Positions 6,126-7,561 of a stretch of DNA of 7,561 nt are shown here, piece by piece; the first letter of the stretch is position 1; each line of letters starts with the position of its first letter. The DNA is from Bacillota bacterium. Its GTDB lineage: Bacteria > Bacillota > Clostridia > Christensenellales > Aristaeellaceae. The position numbers were made by a program, and so were the translations under genes. The stretch is from the NCBI GenBank assembly GCA_023443705.1, contig JAEZTD010000403.1, forward strand, positions 1-7,561, read 5' to 3'. The notes under the pieces are model-generated. The model was not told where the DNA came from. It made no database searches and worked only from the letters and a program-made list of their open reading frames with translations.

Positions 6126-6506
6126 TCATTTTGAGCTTTTCCTCCCCCTACCCCTGGCCCAGCGCCCGCCTTCGCGGGCCGTGATGCTGGAATGGCAGGC
6201 CTTGCAAAGCGCCATGAGGTTGTCATCGGCGTGGGTGCCACCCTGCGATAGGGGCAGGATATGGTGGACTTCCTCCGCCGCCGTCACCTGATTCTCCCGC
6301 TGGCACACCGCGCACAGCGGGTGCGCCGCCATGAACCGCGCGCGGATGCGTGGCCATGCGCCACCATACAGCTTCTGTATGGCAGTGTCGCGCTCGTAAC
6401 GATTGTATCGGGCTGCCGCCAACTTCCGATGATCGGGACAATACTGTCCATCAGTCAGCGCCGGGCAACCGGGATGACTGCATGGGCGGGGCGGGCGTTT
6501 CGGCAT
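6126..6506 (-). CDS. HNH endonuclease, phage type
   Basis: The 126-aa protein has a Cys/His-rich N-terminus (C9, H11, C14, C23, H26) that could bind zinc. A classic HNH nuclease core follows: CAVC (65-68), EVHHILPLSQGGTHADDNL (79-97) with His81/His82 and Asn96, and CKACHS (101-106). In many phages such a gene sits next to the terminase genes and assists DNA packaging by nicking or cutting near the packaging site. I chose the ATG at 6506, 6 nt after a GGAGG site. The GTG at 6512 lies directly against that site and would be a poor start. The C-terminus is basic (RWARGRGRKSSK). Between it and the terminase gene lies the oppositely oriented Fic gene, so the usual HNH-terminase pair has been split. 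A terminator-like hairpin lies about 20 nt upstream of its start. Confidence 0.9.
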   Translation of the reverse strand: MPKRPPRPCSHPGCPALTDGQYCPDHRKLAAARYNRYERDTAIQKLYGGAWPRIRARFMAAHPLCAVCQRENQVTAAEEVHHILPLSQGGTHADDNLMALCKACHSSITAREGGRWARGRGRKSSK

Positions 6507-6524
6507 GCACACCTCCGGGCATAG

Positions 6525-6555
6525 AAAAAGCCCCTGCGGTTGTCCGCACGGGCTT
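6525..6555 (-). terminator. Rho-independent terminator upstream of the HNH gene
   Basis: On the minus strand AAGCCC pairs with GGGCTT and TGCGG with CCGCA, around an ACAA loop. A single G-G mismatch interrupts the stem, which runs directly into TTTTT. It ends about 19 nt before the HNH start codon, leaving no room for an ordinary promoter between them. The HNH gene and downstream genes would then depend on read-through or antitermination, or on a promoter upstream of the hairpin that is attenuated by it. Confidence 0.7.
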
Positions 6556-6580
6556 CACAGTATCTATTTCGATGGTACTA

Positions 6581-6634
6581 TTATCTCACATTGAGCAGAC
6601 GCAGAATTGCGGCCACGATGTCACGCTCGGCCAT
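6581..6634 (-). CDS. Tiny ORF (17 aa), possible remnant of a VRR-NUC-type gene or leader peptide
   Basis: An ATG at 6634 opens a 17-codon frame, MAERDIVAAILRLLNVR, closed by TAA. A purine-rich GGGGG site (6639-6643) stands 4 nt before the ATG. The peptide resembles the first helix of phage VRR-NUC nuclease genes, which often start with a similar acidic/basic IVxxILRxLN stretch and often sit between a replication gene and the HNH gene. The rest of such a gene is missing. It may be a deletion remnant, a leader peptide for the terminator about 25 nt further on, or chance. Confidence 0.35.
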   Translation of the reverse strand: MAERDIVAAILRLLNVR

Positions 6635-6645
6635 GGAACCCCCTT

Positions 6646-6781
6646 TTGTAACTTGTAACCGTGTAACCGGTTTTTCCGATACCTTTATGTATACACGCGC
6701 GCACGTGCGCACGCGCGCATACGCGCGACGGAGCTTTCCGCGTAGATATAGATTTTTTGGTCACATGGTTACAAGTTACAA
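6646..6781. repeat. GTTACA-core repeats forming a 15-bp inverted repeat
   Basis: The left cluster holds three tandem copies on the minus strand: GGTTACAC (6661-6668), GGTTACAA (6653-6660) and GTTACAA (6646-6652). The right cluster holds two on the plus strand: GGTTACAA (6767-6774) and GTTACAA (6775-6781). As a result TTGTAACTTGTAACC (6646-6660) and GGTTACAAGTTACAA (6767-6781) are perfect 15-bp inverted arms separated by 106 bp. The right arm contains the stop codon of the adjacent minus-strand gene. Iteron-like copies of this kind are typical of binding sites for replication initiators or repressors. The intervening DNA holds the alternating purine-pyrimidine tract and an AT-rich stretch near 6743-6757. 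Confidence 0.75.
6686..6727. other. 42-nt uninterrupted alternating pyrimidine-purine tract (Z-DNA-prone)
   Basis: From 6686 to 6727 every base alternates pyrimidine and purine without a break, mostly CG and CA/TG steps. A 12-bp palindrome GCGCACGTGCGC lies at 6699-6710. Such tracts favour left-handed Z-DNA or cruciform under negative supercoiling. It sits centrally between the inverted repeat arms and in no supported gene. Confidence 0.85.
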
Positions 6782-6978
6782 CCAGAACCCCTCAACGGCT
6801 CAATCTGTGCTCCTAGAAAACCGTCCACGTCGCAGCGCTGTTTCATGAGCGCGAAGTTGAGCACGGTCGCTTTTTTGGGATCATCACCGAAGCGAACCGT
6901 CTTGTTCTCAACGAACAGATCCGACTTACGAAGTTGCTTCATGAACTGCGAGTACGGCAGGCTTTCGCCGAAGATGGC
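6769..6978 (-). pseudogene. C-terminal fragment of an unidentified phage protein, possibly replication-related
   Basis: About 69 residues, from AIFGESLPYSQFMKQLRKSD to a TAA at 6771-6769, read like a real protein tail: balanced charged and hydrophobic residues, FVENKTVRFGDDPKKATVLN, and MKQRCDVDGFLGAQIEPLRG. I cannot name the family. A primase/helicase-type replication protein would fit its place upstream of the HNH-terminase block, but this is inference. The upstream frame (to 7074) translates into sequence opposing the hsd region and does not look like protein, so the true N-terminal part has been lost at about 6978. It is either cut by a rearrangement or broken by an assembly joint. Confidence 0.6.
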
Positions 6979-7025
6979 ATGCCAACATCGCCCGCGCCAT
7001 GAAGGAACTGCAGACCCTGCTGTAA
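6978..7025 (+). pseudogene. C-terminal tail of an unidentified gene preceding hsdR
   Basis: A short plus-strand frame, HANIARAMKELQTLL then TAA at 7023-7025, ends 15 bp before the hsdR start, and its last bases contribute to the hsdR ribosome binding site. This spacing is typical of an operon. In type I loci the preceding gene is often hsdM or hsdS, so this may be the last piece of one of them, but the peptide is too short to identify. A stop codon at 6942-6944 closes the frame upstream, and the sequence before about 6978 belongs to the opposite-strand gene. Confidence 0.4.
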
Positions 7026-7040
7026 GGAGGGAACTGAAGG

Positions 7041-7561
7041 ATGCCCAAGATAAACGAAGCCGAACGCAGAACACAGGAGCACGTCCTGAAGCTGTTTCAA
7101 AACCCGGCGCTTCTGGGGTATGCCTATTACGGAAACCTGCGCGACAGGGTCAACGGCAACATCGACACCGTGAAGCTGACAAAGTGGCTTGTCGGGCGCG
7201 GCTGCAGCATGGCCCTTGCCGGGAAAGCCGTCTTTGAACTTCAAAAAGTAGCGGGCAACCTGCAGCAGGGCTTATACAAAGCCAATCATGACGTATATAC
7301 CCTCCTCAAATACGGCGCTAAGGTCAAGGAGAACCCCGGCGAGCCAGAAAAAACCGTGTACTTCATCGACTGGGAGCATTCCCACAATAACGAGTTTGCC
7401 GTCGCTGAAGAAGTGACGATTAAGGACAACAGTGAACGCCGACCGGACATCGTGGTCTATATCAATGGCATCGCCGTGGCGGTGATGGAACTGAAGAAGT
7501 CCACTGTTTCGGTGTCGCAGGGCATACGTCAGAACCTCTCCAACCAGAACGAGCATTTCAA
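7041..7561 (+). CDS. hsdR: Type I restriction enzyme R subunit, N-terminal part (partial)
   Basis: The visible 173 residues are the N-terminal nuclease domain of HsdR, the restriction and motor subunit that translocates and cuts unmodified DNA in complex with HsdM and HsdS. Recognisable parts are NEAERRTQEHVLKLF (5-19), LGYAYYGNLRDR (25-36), a tail of the first domain (YTLLKYG, 86-92) and the PD-(D/E)xK core. In the core, RRPDIVVYINGIAVAVMELK (133-152) supplies Asp136, Glu150 and Lys152. The usual family length is near 1000 residues, so most of it, including the helicase motor, lies beyond the right edge. The ATG follows an AAGGAGGG site (7024-7031) at 9 nt. Neither hsdM nor hsdS is present in the window, only a short tail just upstream, so whether the locus is functional cannot be judged. 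Confidence 0.93.
   Translation, partial: MPKINEAERRTQEHVLKLFQNPALLGYAYYGNLRDRVNGNIDTVKLTKWLVGRGCSMALAGKAVFELQKVAGNLQQGLYKANHDVYTLLKYGAKVKENPGEPEKTVYFIDWEHSHNNEFAVAEEVTIKDNSERRPDIVVYINGIAVAVMELKKSTVSVSQGIRQNLSNQNEHF

Noticed and set aside
6769..7074. Full 101-aa minus-strand ORF as one intact gene
   Set aside because: Only the part up to about 6978 looks like protein. The N-terminal third is antisense to the hsdR start and its leader, so I annotated only the C-terminal fragment.
1..7561. CRISPR array, tRNA or rRNA genes, insertion-sequence ends
   Set aside because: No regularly spaced repeats, no tRNA-like cloverleaf segments and no transposase frames with terminal inverted repeats were seen on either strand.

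Overview
This window looks like a decayed prophage or phage-derived island in a GC-rich member of the Firmicutes (Clostridia type), joined on its right to a type I restriction gene. The lineage call is inference. It rests on the gene families and their order (HNH, P27-type small terminase, ParB, ParB-methyltransferase, a short plasmid-related protein, DUF4314, clostridial-type serine recombinase) and on strong GGAGG ribosome binding sites.

The phage backbone reads right to left on the minus strand. It starts with the C-terminal remnant of an unidentified, possibly replication-related protein (about 6978-6769). Next come a structured non-coding stretch (6646-6781), a tiny ORF (6634-6581), a terminator (6555-6525) and an HNH endonuclease (6506-6126). 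These are followed by the small terminase (5020-4475), a ParB-like protein (4471-3887), a Mom-like DNA-modification protein (3887-3174), a ParB-methyltransferase fusion (2262-949), a 97-aa conserved protein (886-593) and a chimeric ORF running off the left edge (579-1). The terminase, ParB and Mom genes are tightly coupled: 3 bp separate the first two, and a TGATG overlap links the next two. Packaging and DNA modification are therefore probably expressed together.

Two genes interrupt this backbone on the opposite strand, each with its own extended -10 promoter. One is an HTH-Fic protein (5134-6057), whose -35 box lies between the arms of an inverted repeat. The other is an AT-rich 235-aa gene (2457-3164) that resembles a class III nucleotide cyclase-like domain. 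Both look like independently acquired cargo (moron) genes, possibly with roles in defence or host interaction.

Both ends carry abrupt joints. At about position 500 the start of a DUF4314 gene is fused in frame to the C-terminal part of a large serine recombinase, which has lost its catalytic domain. At about position 6978 the minus-strand gene stops being recognisable and a plus-strand tail leading into hsdR begins. These fit deletion of the phage structural and early modules, but assembly misjoins cannot be excluded from the sequence alone.

Other notable structure lies just after the truncated gene: five GTTACA-core repeats arranged as a 15-bp inverted repeat around an unbroken 42-nt alternating pyrimidine-purine tract. 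This is a candidate origin or other regulatory structure.
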